Shown: positions 35,001 to 46,644, counted from the first letter of the stretch. The stretch is DNA of 64,000 nt from Nematostella vectensis (GCF_932526225.1 NC_064043.1:2935501-2999500); one strand, 5' to 3'. Made by a program: numbers and translations. The notes: a model not told the origin generated them from the sequence alone.

Positions 35001-35313
35001 TTTGCTAACAGAGTTTGACAGCTGGTACACCGAGTCGTTCCTAGGCCCCGACGAACAAACAGACAGCTCGGTACCAGGCGTTCGCAAGGTATCGCGTGAT
35101 GGTCACGTGCCGGAAGACGAGCAGGAAAAGTTTGACCGGTTGCAGTTGGAACTTCTGATGGAAAATCCAGACTCCGTCCCGTACTACAATGCAAAGATGC
35201 AAACCGAGCGTCGAATGCACCTAACGGCCAGCGGGAGGCAGCGCAGGCTCAAGCCTGGAGCAATTGTCGCCACTGTTAGAAATAAGCCTCCAACGACATT
35301 GATAATCACATGA
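26033..35313 (+). CDS. KIF9: Kinesin-like protein KIF9
   Basis: KIF9 is a kinesin-9 motor linked to cilia and flagella. Six exons: 26033-26629, 27212-27601, 28309-28684, 30814-31158, 33769-33938 and 34879-35313, GT-AG and in phase, giving 770 residues (human about 790). Motor domain about 1-340: P-loop GQTGSGKT at 93-100, switch I NKRSSRSH at 212-219, switch II DLAGSE at 247-252, and HVPYRQSKLTHVLKDS. The neck/coiled-coil region and tail follow, including FEDFKKERGSEINRIL, and ending with CEKLVDQCRQRLLTEFDSWY and SVPYYNAKM, both characteristic of KIF9. The middle linker is Gly/Lys/Ser-rich. Introns carry two large minisatellites and four MITEs. Donor of exon 3 (GTTTGT) is weak. Confidence 0.96.
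27702..28002. mobile_element. 301-bp MITE in KIF9 intron 2
   Basis: Arms of about 100 bp: TTACTGTCGAATCCATTGTA at the left is mirrored by TACAACAGATTCGACAGTAA at the right, and the match continues inward through a 'gccaatcaga' block. Confidence 0.75.
28690..30690. repeat. 2-kb minisatellite in KIF9 intron 3
   Basis: Built from variants of ATGGTGTGACAGGGT (15 bp), ATGGTGTGACATGTCATGTT and 'aggattaagtgtgac'. A longer period is visible: the block at 29400-29597 recurs almost unchanged at 30135-30332, 735 bp away. It fills nearly the whole intron between exons 3 and 4. Open frames in it are by-products of the repeat. Confidence 0.95.
31247..32032. mobile_element. 786-bp MITE with internal AGCTCTCGTAAGCGACCA repeats
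   Basis: The ends AATCGAAGCTCTC and GAGAGCTTCAACT are imperfect inverted repeats, and GTAC abuts both (31247-31250 and 32029-32032). A motif AGCTCTCGTAAGCGACCA recurs at least five times inside in both orientations. Lies in KIF9 intron 4. Confidence 0.7.
32426..32853. mobile_element. MITE with GACCCCGTCCACACG ends
   Basis: GTCCACACGTATACGGAATC at the left mirrors GATTCCGTATACATGTGGAG at the right, with 'gcaactttttc' further inside. The unit is bounded by TA on both sides, as for Tc1/mariner-type insertions. The CACACGTATACGG-type motif recurs internally. Confidence 0.65.
33335..33469. mobile_element. Hairpin MITE of about 135 bp
   Basis: Two arms of about 55 bp, both containing AACGCCGTTCTTTTCATGT and a TTCCAAATGCAAAT block, face each other. 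It could fold into a long stem. Lies in KIF9 intron 4, about 300 bp before exon 5. Confidence 0.8.
33650..33727 (+). pseudogene. Decayed duplicate of the start of KIF9 exon 5
   Basis: The 78 bp before the real 3' splice region repeat it with changes: 'caatatgcat...agttctgaac...ttatcatg...acgcggaaaaaagtggtcagcc' parallels 33730-33800. The acceptor AG is lost and the frame has a TAA, so it is non-functional. Confidence 0.75.
34010..34830. repeat. 31-bp minisatellite in KIF9 intron 5
   Basis: About 25 copies of a 31-bp unit (gaaggtagggataaacatga + taatacctcct). Alternating variants (aggg/agcg, aaacat/aaatat) give a 62-bp dimer pattern in places. The 250-260-codon minus-strand frames across it come from the repeat, not from a gene. 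Confidence 0.95.
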
Positions 35314-35422
35314 GTTTATATTTGAATTATTGACCGGTTGATATATTTTTATAAAGACACTCACATTCAACAAGGCAAGTTAGGGATGACCTCCAGTTAC
35401 TTCAGATATCTGACTACGAAAT

Positions 35423-35428
35423 AATAAA
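35423..35428 (+). terminator. Candidate polyadenylation signal of KIF9
   Basis: AATAAA about 110 bp after the KIF9 stop codon. Confidence 0.45.
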
Positions 35429-36184
35429 TATACACAAGTGACTAGGTCACTCCACACATATGAAACGTATTAACAGTAAGTCTGATAAAGAATCAGCCTA
35501 TCCGTCTGGGTATAGTGCGTGATTACTCAAGCTACCCTGATCAATCACTTGTCAAATGGTTTATGGCGCAACAGTGAAAACATTGATTTGCTTAGATGGC
35601 TGATAGACTACTCATTATTCCCAGACGAGAGAAAGATTTTTACAAGTCAGAGCTGACGCAATACTACGATGTCTCCTCCCATAAAGAGTAAAACCTCGAA
35701 GTCTCTTGACACTTAAAGCAAATGAAGAATTCACATGGGGGTTTCTCACATGATCGCTGTATGACAAGAGCGTCTCTACCGGCTGCACACTTTCCACCCT
35801 TCCCCCCCTCCACCCCCCCTCCCCCCCCCCACACACACACACACACACACACACACATCCTTGCGCGCACCCAGCCAAGTGGTCCATTTGAATGTTCGTC
35901 AAAGACTGTACTTTTTCCATTTGATACCGATGACACCTCAAACCCTGGGCGCGCCTGCACAAGCTCAGTTTAACATGACTTTCCACATGCCCGGTGGAAA
36001 GTCAATATGCCATCCTGAAAAGAGAAAGTCCCATATGTCATCCTGAAAAGGATGGCATATGGGAGGTACTCTCATATATACCGAAGTTTCGAGTTCTTGG
36101 TGGTCAACTTAGCCAGGTGGTTTGAGTCTAAGTGTGATCAAAGCGACCGTCAAGCTAAGTGCACGAATCTGACTCTTCTTTATC
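35429..36184. other. Intergenic region after KIF9
   Basis: No gene seen. Contains a C-tract followed by a (CA)n microsatellite at about 35796-35861 and a small inverted repeat around 36008-36062 ('catatgtcatcctgaaaagg' against itself). Confidence 0.5.
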
Positions 36185-37010
36185 GTCCGATATATCCAGG
36201 TGTAATCATGTTCCCACTCCTGACTAATGGACCCCGCCGTCCGTGATAACCAGGTGAATCATATCCACACTCCTGACTAACGGACCTCGCCGTCCGTGAT
36301 ATCCAGGTGTAATCATGTTCCCACCCTTGACTAATGGACCTTGCCGTCCGATTTTATTCAGGTGTTATCATGTTCCCACTCCTGACTAATTGACCTCGCC
36401 GTTCGTGATATCCAGGTAATCATGTTCCCATTCCTGACTAAAGGCCCTAGCCGTCCGTGATATCCAGGTGTAATCATGTTCCCACTCCTGACTAATGGAC
36501 CTCGCCGTCCGTGATATCCAGTTGTAATCATGTTCCCACTCCTGACTAATGGACCTCGCCGTCCGTGATATCCAGGTGTTATCATGTTCCCATTCCTGAC
36601 TAAAGGCCCTAGCCGTCCGTGATATCCAGGTGTAATCATGTTCCCACTCCTGACTAATTGACCTCGCCGTCCGTGATATCCAGTTGTAATCATGTTCCCA
36701 CACCTGACTAATGGACCTCGCCGTCCGTGATATCCAGGTGAAACCATGTTCCCACTCCTGACTAATGGACCTCGCCGTCCGTGATATCCAGTTGTAATCA
36801 TGTTCCCACTCCTGACTAAGGGACCTCGCCGTCCGTGATATCCAGGTTTAATCATGTTCCCACCCCTGACTAATGGACATCGCCGTCCGATATATCCAGG
36901 TGTAATCATTTTCCCACACCTGACTAATGGACCTCGCCGTCCGTGATATCCAGGTGTAATCATGTTGCTGCCTCTGATTCGAGTACATTTTCATCCGTGA
37001 TATCCAGGTG
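36185..37010. repeat. 54-bp minisatellite that includes the 3' end of a GPCR gene
   Basis: About 15 units of 54 bp (18 codons), each with 'gtgatatccaggtgtaatca', 'tgttcccactcctgactaat' and 'ggacctcgccgtcc'. The last unit (about 36957-37010) has diverged and is the C-terminal coding end and stop of the GPCR at 36960-38156. Because the unit is a multiple of three, two minus-strand frames are open across hundreds of bases. Confidence 0.92.
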
Positions 37011-38156
37011 AATTGGTGACATACGCTTCAGTGTGATCAAAGCGACCGTCGTGCTCCTCATGTCTGCGCTTGAAGAGTTCTGGCACAAGCACGCGACAGG
37101 AGATACTCGGCGCTGGTTACGCCTCACGCTGTGCGATGTACTATAGCTGTTTGTCGCTATTGCCGTCAACCGCTTACATGTCTCTCGCAGCGCGCGTCTG
37201 TAGCTATCAATAAACGCGAAGTAAATCCATGGATTTATAGCTGCGTTTGAGTATGCCATAAATAGAGCGGTAAACCAGAATCTACGAAAGCTACAGGTAG
37301 TCGGCAAATGCCACTTCCAAATGAAGGTGACGATAAGCAAAGCAATGTTAAATGGCCCCCAACAAATCCCAAACACGATGACTACAGTCATTGTCATCTT
37401 GATAACCTTGAGTGTGCGCATGTTTCGCCTTTGGCGCGAAGTACCCCGGAGGAACTTTAACACCTTGGGGCGCTTGAGCTTGTAGACAATCAGAGAGTAG
37501 AGTGTGGTGAGTAGGAAGAAAGGGACTACGATAAACAAGGCACAAGCAGTCGTGGTGTAACCCTGGTGAGTCTTGACGTGGTCAAACGCGGGTCCCCAGT
37601 CAGGGAAGCAGTAAAAGTCGTCTCCCACTCTCGTCAGCTTAAACAAGTAAAAGTACGGCGCGCAAAAACACACTGCTATAAACCAGGATATTGTTATGAG
37701 TACGTAGTGAAGTCGGCGGTTTTGGAGGGCCGCGGCGCAGGGAAACACGACGGCGGTGAACCTCTCGATGGCTATGAGACATAGCATCAACACTGATACG
37801 ATGGGGGAGATATCAGACGCGAAGAATACGAGCTTGCACAGTATGGCGCCACCTGTACCCCGAACCTGCCATGAGATGGTGCCTGATGTAAGCTGGTACA
37901 TTTCTCGTGGTAACACGAACAACGGCACAAATAGATCAGATATTGCCATATTAGCCACGAACAAATTGATAGCGCCGTTCATTTGGGAGCTTTTGCGCAC
38001 TAGTGCCAACACAAGGCTGTTTCCTAAGAGGGCAATAACCAGAATAAGCCCTAGTGCTGTAGACTTGATGATTAAACTTTCGCGTGAATTGTCACATTGG
38101 CTGCGTGGGACGTTCAAGGATACGTTGCTCAGATTCTCCGTGTCATTCAGATCCAT
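36960..38156 (-). CDS. Class A GPCR, peptide-receptor-like
   Basis: Intronless receptor of 398 residues with seven hydrophobic helices. Landmarks: three N-glycosylation sequons near the N-terminus (Asn4, Asn8, Asn11), GN at 45-46, Asp74 in helix 2, Cys107 and Cys183 for the extracellular disulphide, ERF at 131-133 in the DRY position, Trp158, Pro212, CWGP at 265-268 and NPWIY at 308-312. The long basic third loop and the overall pattern suggest a neuropeptide-type receptor; the ligand cannot be told. The start is ATG 38156; the frame extends only to a GTG upstream and then meets a stop. The C-terminal tail ends HLDITDENVLESEAAT and merges into the 54-bp minisatellite. Confidence 0.92.
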   Translation of the reverse strand: MDLNDTENLSNVSLNVPRSQCDNSRESLIIKSTALGLILVIALLGNSLVLALVRKSSQMNGAINLFVANMAISDLFVPLFVLPREMYQLTSGTISWQVRGTGGAILCKLVFFASDISPIVSVLMLCLIAIERFTAVVFPCAAALQNRRLHYVLITISWFIAVCFCAPYFYLFKLTRVGDDFYCFPDWGPAFDHVKTHQGYTTTACALFIVVPFFLLTTLYSLIVYKLKRPKVLKFLRGTSRQRRNMRTLKVIKMTMTVVIVFGICWGPFNIALLIVTFIWKWHLPTTCSFRRFWFTALFMAYSNAAINPWIYFAFIDSYRRALRETCKRLTAIATNSYSTSHSVRRNQRRVSPVACLCQNSSSADMRSTTVALITLKRMSPIHLDITDENVLESEAAT

Positions 38157-41100
38157 ATTGCTCGGTGTAGACCTATGCTTCACGTTTAGCTATATTCCCC
38201 AGCTTTCTTTTGCTGTTGTCTTTGTTATCTCTTGTAGTAGAAATGAATATCGTCTCTTGCACCTCCAGATATCACGCACACCAGACGTCCCAGGGTTAAT
38301 GATCTAAACAGAAATAATACAGAATAACTTACAATCAACAAAATAAGACAAAAGACCCTCAGGCCTGCGCTATGGCAATGATGTCCATACACTTAGCCTA
38401 TTTGACGGATCTTACTCCTGGGCTTCTCCTGTAAACAAATCCCCGTATTGCCCTGAAGAAATATGTACTAAAACCATCTCTACTGGGTCACGCACAAAGA
38501 ATGTCTGTTTAAGAAGTCTTTTGAAAGATTGGATTCAAAGCAAAAACCTAGGGAATGATCGCTTTCTTACTTTTCACTTACGTACCTACACATTTTGGAC
38601 TACCGCGGAAGTACCAAAATAGATTTAGTTTTTATCAAATGGAATAATTGCGTGCTTAACATTTCCACCGGATTTATGCCACTGGCAATTTTCATTAAAT
38701 AAAGATATAGAAAGTAGAGGGAAATAACCAAACCCGCATCCACGGAGCGGGTCGTCAAGGCCCTTCAAATACCTGAACATCGTGTTCAGGAATCGAAAAT
38801 AACGTAAACAAGGCAAATACCGTAAAATGGTAAAAATACTGACAAAATGTCAAATACTTATTAGAATTGGCAAATAGATACGAATCGGAAAATTGCACAA
38901 ACAGGACTTTTAGTATTCAGTAGAGGTGATCGATTACGCAATGTGGAACGTGATTGAAATGTGCACAATGTGGGTAGAGAAACTCCGCTCATTTAGCTGG
39001 ATAAAGTCTCCTATTAAGTGGTACATTTCGCAAACTGTCACTTTTTTCTCACTTTCATTTGTTCTGCCTTTATTTTCGTTATGTTTCATGTTTAATCCTC
39101 GGGCCATATAACAGTATAGCACGCGTGAATTACATATATTGAAAAAGTGCGAATTGATCAAGGGCCAGAAAAGCGCTATTTCATCCCCACCGTCTAATCG
39201 AGTCTAAATTCGATCATGCCAAATGCCTGGTGACTTGACAGACTTCAAAAGTGAATGGTTGGTTTAAAAGTCTACACTTGCTATTGCACTTTGAGGGCCT
39301 GACACAACATTAATGGTCCTTGAAGAGTGTCGATATGTTTTATTAACATGTGTTTTCAATAATTTTCGCGTCATGCATTAGTTTAACACGTCATGCATTA
39401 GTTGATCAAACGTTGCGCACTTATAGGATAAAAGTATATGCTCCTTAAAACATATGAAATTCCTACCCTCAAATGGCTTTATAAATTTTATTGACTGACA
39501 GCTATAGTAAGGTATATTAAGTAGTCCCAAGCTATAGAATAGATAGTTAGAGGGTTTTGGATGGTTTTGGAGTTGTCAGTAATAAGTGGTATTTGGTGAC
39601 GCAAGTTAAAGGGTTTAGGGTATTAAGCAAATCTTTGGAAGGTTTTGGAGTTGACTGTTAAGTGGAGATGATTGATAAACACAGAGAGCTTCCTCTGAAT
39701 TCAGTGAGCTAGCACAATTTGCAAAACTATCAAGGAAAAATTATTACAAGAATACATTTTTGAGATTTGTTAAAACAAATGCAGAGAAAATTTGATATCA
39801 CAAAAATACAAACTTAACTTACCCTGCATGTTCCCCTTTATTTCAGCAGAAAGTTTGCCCGAACGAAGTGTTTGACCGACTAATACCACATTCACACCAT
39901 CACTTAAACCAGTTTAAAGGTGGTCTAATTAAACTGGTTTAAATCTCAATCTCCCAGGAGTGGACAGAACCAAGAACAAAACTGAATAGACTGTGCTGTA
40001 CATGTTACTAAGTGATCAACTTGGCAAGTTAGGCAAATGAAAACCTTGTTTAACTAAACATGGTTTTGTGTAAATGGAGCATAAGACGGTTTGACTGCGC
40101 AATTGTTAGCCTAGTGGCGGATCCACCATGGGTTGGTCGGGGGGGGGGGGGGGGGTAACCTTAGATCCTGTGTTCTCCGCTTTGTTTGAACCACTCTCGC
40201 CACCCAAGGCTTTGTCGGAGAAATTCAAAACCGCAAGAGGATACCGACCTAGTGATTTCTTCATATCCTAACCGATTCCAAAAAAAAATTAACCTAGAGG
40301 CTATTCGGTAAACGTTTTACGAATTTACTAGTACATTGGACAGAATAATTTGTAACCGCGTCCACCCTTCTTAAAATAGCGTCATTGCCCAAATTTGAAA
40401 ACCATCTCAAATGTTTCACTAAATTTCGGTTTCCTATCATGTAAAAGCCAATCCTTTCTTAAAACCCTTAGAGATACAACCTAAACCCTCCCCTGCGGAA
40501 ATTTCAGATCTTCCATAATAAATTTTTGGTGTTTCGTCCGAAACAGAAACCTTGTAATATACTGTCGAGTGCCGTGACGTTCTGCCGATCATCTTGTCCT
40601 GTACCTCCTTGTGATTGGCGTCGCGACGTCGTCGCCTTTCGAATGAATCGCGTGGCGAAGTGTTCTTAGTAATAACCCTAATGTACCTTCAAGTACAGAC
40701 TGCGACTCGCCTGTTACTTTTAAGCTGCCCATCTGACAAATGGTTACAAAAAGCGAGCGGTACAGATATTGAAAATTATTTGTGGATTCAAGTGATCCCT
40801 TATGGTAATCTCCCACATAAATAATCCTACGATAGAAGGATTATGTGCATCGGCTATAAGGGTATAAAGGCTGTGTCGAAGAGATAAGAAGTCAAGTTTG
40901 CTTTCTTCTGACAACAATCAAAACGTCGAGTTTAATCCCACAGCAATGGACGTCATGGCCCGGACCGTTAACCTCGGTTCTTGGTCGCAAGACCAAGTGT
41001 TAGTTCACTTAGGGTTAAAAATTACTTTGACTGCCCTCAATGTATTATATTTCAGTTGTAAATTTGGTGTTTCTTAGGCGTGCATATAGCACTAATCGCT

Positions 41101-41251
41101 TATAGACATTTAGATAGCTATGGAATTCGCCAAGAAATAAAGTTTTCCATAACAATCCTCAGAGAAAATAGCATCTTTTGTATCTCTTTAAAGGAAACGT
41201 TATGTTGAAAATGTGTTATTCTTTATGTGAAACAGCGTCGTTAAATGCTTG
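38157..41251. other. Gene-poor region upstream of the GPCR
   Basis: Holds the GPCR promoter side and otherwise no convincing coding exon. A degenerate inverted pair ('cacattcacacc...aaaccagttt' near 39880 and 'aacatggttttgtgtaaatg' near 40060) may be an old MITE. A G tract lies at about 40138-40156. Confidence 0.45.
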
Positions 41252-41388
41252 TTTCCATATGATCGCACACGATCAAAGCTAATTTTTGATGACTGATTGT
41301 ATTCCGATCGCAAAGTGGTTTTCATGCAATTGACCGCACGACGGCAATCGACTGCAAACGTATGCGGTCGGGTGCAATCACATGGAAT
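41252..41388. mobile_element. MITE with TTCCATATGATCGCAC ends
   Basis: TTTCCATATGATCGCACACG at the left is mirrored by GGTGCAATCACATGGAA at the right, in a unit of about 137 bp. Confidence 0.55.
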
Positions 41389-42060
41389 TAGACTCACCTC
41401 CAACAGAGCCACGCCCAGAGTCCCAGGAAAGCAACCAATATTTTAAAACTGGGCTTGTATTACACATAACGCTATTAGGACGTCTTGACGTCCGTCGCGG
41501 TAAGGCTACCACAATCGCGCAATAATAAAAGAAGAAAAAAGAGATAAAAGAATAAATTGATCCTGCCGCGAAAAGCGGAGATGAAAAAAGATGAAATGAA
41601 CATCCTAGAATGATAAAGCCATTAGTAGTGGTATTATTTATTGTCAAGTCCGAACGCCTTTGTAACGAGGTAAACATTAGTACATCATGTGTAATGCACA
41701 CACAACATTTGAAATAGATCTTATCAAAGATAAGGGGGAGCATTGTGGCCTTCGAAAGGGCAAAAAAGTTGGAAAACAAAACCTATATTCCTAAAGATCA
41801 AGTCATAACATAACAAAAAAAAATGGCATTCTCAATTTCACTCATTTTTTTAATTGCTTGCAATTTAATTAGAATGTCCATTAAGCAGCCGTGGAGCGCA
41901 ATTTGTTAAGAATTGTATTCATAATGAAGGCGCTCTGCTGGGGTGGTGTATTCCTTCAGATCAAGTATTATCTAGATCTCACTATTTTAACAGTAAGAAA
42001 GATTCAAAATTGAGATTTTAAAATAAAATATACTATAATTTACAGCCAAATTCGTTATCG

Positions 42061-42400
42061 CGCGCAGACTCGAATCTAAAATGCTGGTCTTATTTTGGAA
42101 TAGCCCGTAGTCAAACAAACTTCGAGGCAGGTTTGGTTGTTCAGTTTGATTGACTTCTCCCTATTCCCACACAAGATAAAGATATTCAAATCGGTTTTTC
42201 GAATTCCCCATATGGCTGTAACAAACGCGCGCAGACTCAGAATCTAAAATGCTGGTCTTATTTTGGAATAGCCCGTAGTCAAACAAACTTCGAGGCAGGT
42301 TTGGTTGTTCAGTTTGATTGACTTCTCCCTATTCCCACACAAGATAAAGATATTCAAATCGGTTTTTCGAATTCCCCATATGGCTGTAACAAACGCAGAC
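42061..42400. repeat. Two tandem copies of a ~167-bp unit
   Basis: The sequence starting 'cgcgcagactc' at 42061 recurs from about 42228 almost unchanged to about 42400, through 'cccatatggctgtaacaaac'. No coding sense. Confidence 0.88.
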
Positions 42401-42657
42401 TCAAGAAGATTTATTTTCTAATCCGTTTTGTAAAAGTTGGCCTGGTCTGTTCTAAATTCATAAAAAATCCTTAAAAACCACTCACAACATTAAACGTGAG
42501 TTACGATCTCCCGGAGGCGAGCCCTTGAAAACTTTGTTTGTGTCTAGCTGCGAAAACATCTCTTAACTTTCATATTTTGATCTAATCTCTTTCGTACAAG
42601 AGCAAAAACGTGACTCATAATATTTTCCCCCCAAACACCGTGTGTTGATCCGCGTGA

Positions 42658-42830
42658 ACTTTGCTCTTTTTCTAGGATAGAGTAATCCCGTGGTATATTA
42701 ATTTGCTCTTTTTCTAGGATAGAGTAATCCCGTGGTATATTAATTTGCTCTTTTTCTAGGATAGAGTAATCCCGTGGTATATTAATTTGCTCTTTTTCTG
42801 GGAAAGAGTCTTCGCGTGGTATATCAAACA
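42658..42830 (-). repeat. Four tandem 42-bp units, in-frame as a 14-residue repeat
   Basis: Units of 42 bp, three nearly identical and one diverged. On the minus strand they read as INIPRDYSILEKEQ repeats inside an open frame (42544-42861) with flanking non-repeated residues. There is no ATG start and no signal peptide in view. It may be a minisatellite or an exon of a repeat protein; I do not recognise a family. Confidence 0.5.
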
Positions 42831-42947
42831 CTGCTGGCAATATTGCGACTTTTTGTATCAATTATTGTCCTCCTATTTATGTGCCAAATGGGCAGGTGCA
42901 AAACATATCATGATTAAAATATTTTTTTTTAATTTCTAAAAATATAA

Positions 42948-43016
42948 ATTTTTATTGGTTCAACTAAGAGAATAGCGTAAGATGTTACGCTAGTCTCTTA
43001 GTTGAACCAATGAAAA
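42948..43016. other. Near-perfect 32-bp-arm hairpin
   Basis: ATTGGTTCAACTAAGAGA pairs with TCTCTTAGTTGAACCAAT, and the stem continues to TAGCGTAA/TTACGCTA around a loop of about 4 bases. Only a couple of mismatches. Could be a small palindromic MITE or a precursor of a small RNA. Confidence 0.75.
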
Positions 43017-46000
43017 TGTATCAAATTCATTATTTTGAGCTATAACCTGATGGATAATTGAGAACTCTCAGTTTTCCCCTTAATCACTTAGGTCTGAAAG
43101 TGATCTATATAACACTGGAGTAGATATATTTGCTTTTACGGCTGCTCTATCGATCAGCCTGATGATCGGGTGCAGGGTATTGAACGGAAGCCTACGATTT
43201 ATGGACTATGAGTTGATTCTATTGCTAGGCAGTCTAGGATGGCTACTTGTTTAAAATATGTGCTACATTAATAAACATCCTATGGAAAATATATCACTTT
43301 TGATTTCTAAGTGCTTGTCTTTATCTCAGCACCCCGCGAACGGTAAAAGCTATCCCCTTTTCACCTATCCTTGTTCAGGGGTCTTAAATTTTTAAACTTT
43401 TTTTTATATAAATAATGACATTGAGAACATCAGGAGTTTGGAAAAACATCTGTTAATATTTTGTGTTCTAACTTTCCTTAAATCATAAACCATATTTTCT
43501 ATTTTCTATATTTTCTTAAGCGCAGCACGACTTACGAGTTATGTGAAACTGTTAAAAAATTCTCAATTTCATAGATTTTGATGTGAATAAAAACGGCGGC
43601 CGTGACAAGGATTACACGGCAAATTAATAAGAACTGCATTTTGAAATGTGGTCGTATCTTAAAATGACTGATGATAGACCGAAAGCCTTTTTTATTGAAG
43701 GGAGATTAGCTTCTAAGTTTCATCAAGTACAAAGGCACAACAAATTTTGAAAGGAGTCATGTGCGAAGGAATATACGACACTGAGTCATTTGTACGTACA
43801 AGTACAAGGCACGAAGTGTCTCTTTCCCTACCTTAAACGTGCTTCTCCGCGTCACGGCTAGCTCCGTGAGTTATCCTGAGTGAGGCTTTATCCTCGCGTG
43901 AATCCAATTTGGCCTGTTTCTTGTTGTTCCATCGAAACAGTGAGCTATGTGCATGACAAATTAGTCTCCGGGTGTATTCCAGAAATCCACAATATGTTCC
44001 CATCTTGGTAATTCTGCGTAGGTCAAGAATTCATCTTGGCCAATGGGTGACTTGCCTGATTCAACTTGTTTTGCAATCGCAGTCGCCTCACGCTGCGTGA
44101 AAGAAGACCATTTGACTGCTCGAGGTAAAAAGAAACAACGCCAAAAAAGGGGTGTGATTGGTTTAAAGCAGTTGATAGACTGCACGGTCTCTGTTCTATT
44201 TTGAGGACTTTTTTAAATGTAGGGATCGCGTCATTGGACTGAAAGTGTGACGTTTTCCCAAGGCGTATTTTAGCTTGAGGGAGGTGCTTCGATACATCGT
44301 TTATACAGTTGTGATATTTGGAGCTGACTGTTTCTTAGAAACACCAATTTACCAGAAGGAGCCATCTATTCGCGTATAAATGATCTGTCACACTTTGTAT
44401 GACCTAGAGATCGTGCGTCCATGATACAATAAGTACGTATGTACGCCTCTCTCTATGCAACTTCGAATCCGCTAACACAATAAGCTGTATTTTTAGCTTT
44501 TTAATCGATGCTGCAAACTTTTGGAGGCATTGTTAATAACCACGATTTGGAAATATTTGACGTAAAAGAGCATTTGATGACGTCGAGGCGCTAATTATGC
44601 GCCTTGGTTCGTTCCTGGTGTTTTCTCAAGGTTCAAAGTAAATGTGAAGCTCTTTATTGGCATTACATCTTGATGAATCCTGGTCTTATTCACCTGGGAT
44701 AATCAATCGAACGGTAGTCAAACACAATTAAACTTTCAGTGTTCTATTCATATTCGCGATTGGTTCAACAATCGCACAAAAACGAACTTTCAAAATTGTT
44801 TTTACAATCGAACATGACAAATCGAACATCAAAAGTTTGCGCTGTCTGTTGCCATGTAGATATGAAGCTAGAATTAGGCACGGGAACTTTTAGTCTGCTA
44901 ATTAACTCCCATATTATCTGTTATTTTATTTTATTTTTTTTTTGGATTTAACTGAGCAACTTGTAAAATGAGATGCATCTCTTTAATTTTAAAGTAAATT
45001 TAAAGGTCACGGATGGGAAATGTTAGAGGATGAAATATGAGATGGAGTGGGAGGGGTGAGAGTGGTACAAGGAGGGGCAAGGAGAGGAGAGGAGAAAAGA
45101 TCGAGTGATGACGATAAGAGAAGAGGTTGGTAAGTCCAATGAAAGGTAAGTCCATTGTAGGTCCAATTGAATGCCTATTACACATTACATTAATATTAAG
45201 GATGATCCTACGATGATTTTATACGTCGCCCTTAGGACTTACAGGCAGTGTACAAATAATCTTCAATGATTCATTACAATCGAGATGTTTTTGTGCTATA
45301 TGACTTATTGATTTAAGATTTTCAACACAAAATGTAAAGATGATTTTAAATTTTAATTGTGGAAGATTCACCCACCTTCTCTTCTGTCTTTTTTTTTTTT
45401 TCTTCTATCCACTTTCTTCCCACTATTTTGCTGTCTTTCCAAGATCACGTTTTCCAAGAATATGGCAGTGCACCACTTTTTGTTCTCTGGATTTTTCTAA
45501 CCTCTAGTTACTCGGCGGGTACCTTTCCCAGATAACATATTCACTATCACTGGGCTTTGAGGATTTCCAAGAAAATATCAGTGCACCTCTGTTTGTTCAC
45601 TTAACCGCTGGTTTCAAATACAGATGCGCAATTTGGATGCGTTAGAGTCTTCAAGATGTGTTTTATACCGTGCTGAACAGCACGTTAGCCCACGCGGTGC
45701 CTTTTAACATGCTCTAAGTTATTGCATCCACGCCGTGATTATGGATGTGGCTACACTTTTAAAGGGTCCGAGCGCAATGGAATGAACACACGAAGCTTAA
45801 AACATTAAGGAAGTAATATTCTGACAGTAAAAATAGGTTTTTAATATTTGAGAAATCTTATTACCCAAGGGCGGTATACAAAGGCAAAAAGGGAGATTAA
45901 CCATAAACTTGGATGATTGTTCGCCACAGTCTCCACTAGCTGCTAGACACGCCACAGGTAGATGAAAGTGATTGAGATTTAATATGAGTCGGAATCTTCT

Positions 46001-46644
46001 AAAAGAGAAAAACTTGTTTTCTTGGAGACCCTAAAAGGCTAAACTCAACCCCTCAAAATATGAGGAATTTGAGATTTTCTTAACTATTCTTCATCAAAAC
46101 AATCGCAAGAAACCAGTAAATCAGTGTTTTTATCAACTTCTTTTTTTATTTCCCTAATAAGGTATAATAAAACATTCCGTGCTGAACAGCAGAGCGTTCT
46201 AATGCCTCAAATCGTCTTGTTATTGTCACCTGTATTTTTATGGTTTACATACGAAAATAGGTAATTAGCAGAATGCATAGTTGATCAACAGGAAAGAGCA
46301 CTTTTGGTGAACGCGATGTAGCCTAGGTAACCAGTGATACAACATTGAACAAATTGCCAAACGAATCGCACCAGTGAAAACATGCCGTAATGCATTAGAG
46401 ATAAACATTTCTTTCCAGGCTTTATGAATCTTCTATTGTTTTACTCTTTGCAGCTTTTGCAGCAAAAATCTTTAGTGAGTAAAGCTCTTTGGCAAATTCA
46501 TTCCTTTTACAATAATCATTTATCCTTACAGCCACATTAGCCGCACTATTGGATCAAAGTGTACATGGAAGACATAACTTCACCAAGAGTGGATGGCATG
46601 CATAATACAAAGTCGCTAGGAACTCGTGACAAGCAACATCATAC
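43017..46644. other. Gene-poor region
   Basis: No gene that I can name. A minus-strand open stretch at about 44118-43961 (WSSFTQREATAIAKQ... ending WNTPGD and a stop, after a CTCGAG acceptor-like site) looks protein-like but isolated. The rest is AT-rich. Confidence 0.35.

Noticed and set aside
33922..35194. Minus-strand frames of 250-263 codons across the KIF9 intron 5
   Set aside because: They arise because the 31-bp repeat lacks stops in those frames; three different frames are open at once and they overlap the real KIF9 exon 6.
36358..36963. A 201-codon collagen-like or repeat protein frame (PGYHGRRGPLVR units)
   Set aside because: The frame is an effect of the 54-bp minisatellite, in the 3' flank of the GPCR.
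37756..38307. Plus-strand 183-codon frame opposite the second GPCR
   Set aside because: It is an antisense shadow of the receptor, which has all the family landmarks on the other strand.
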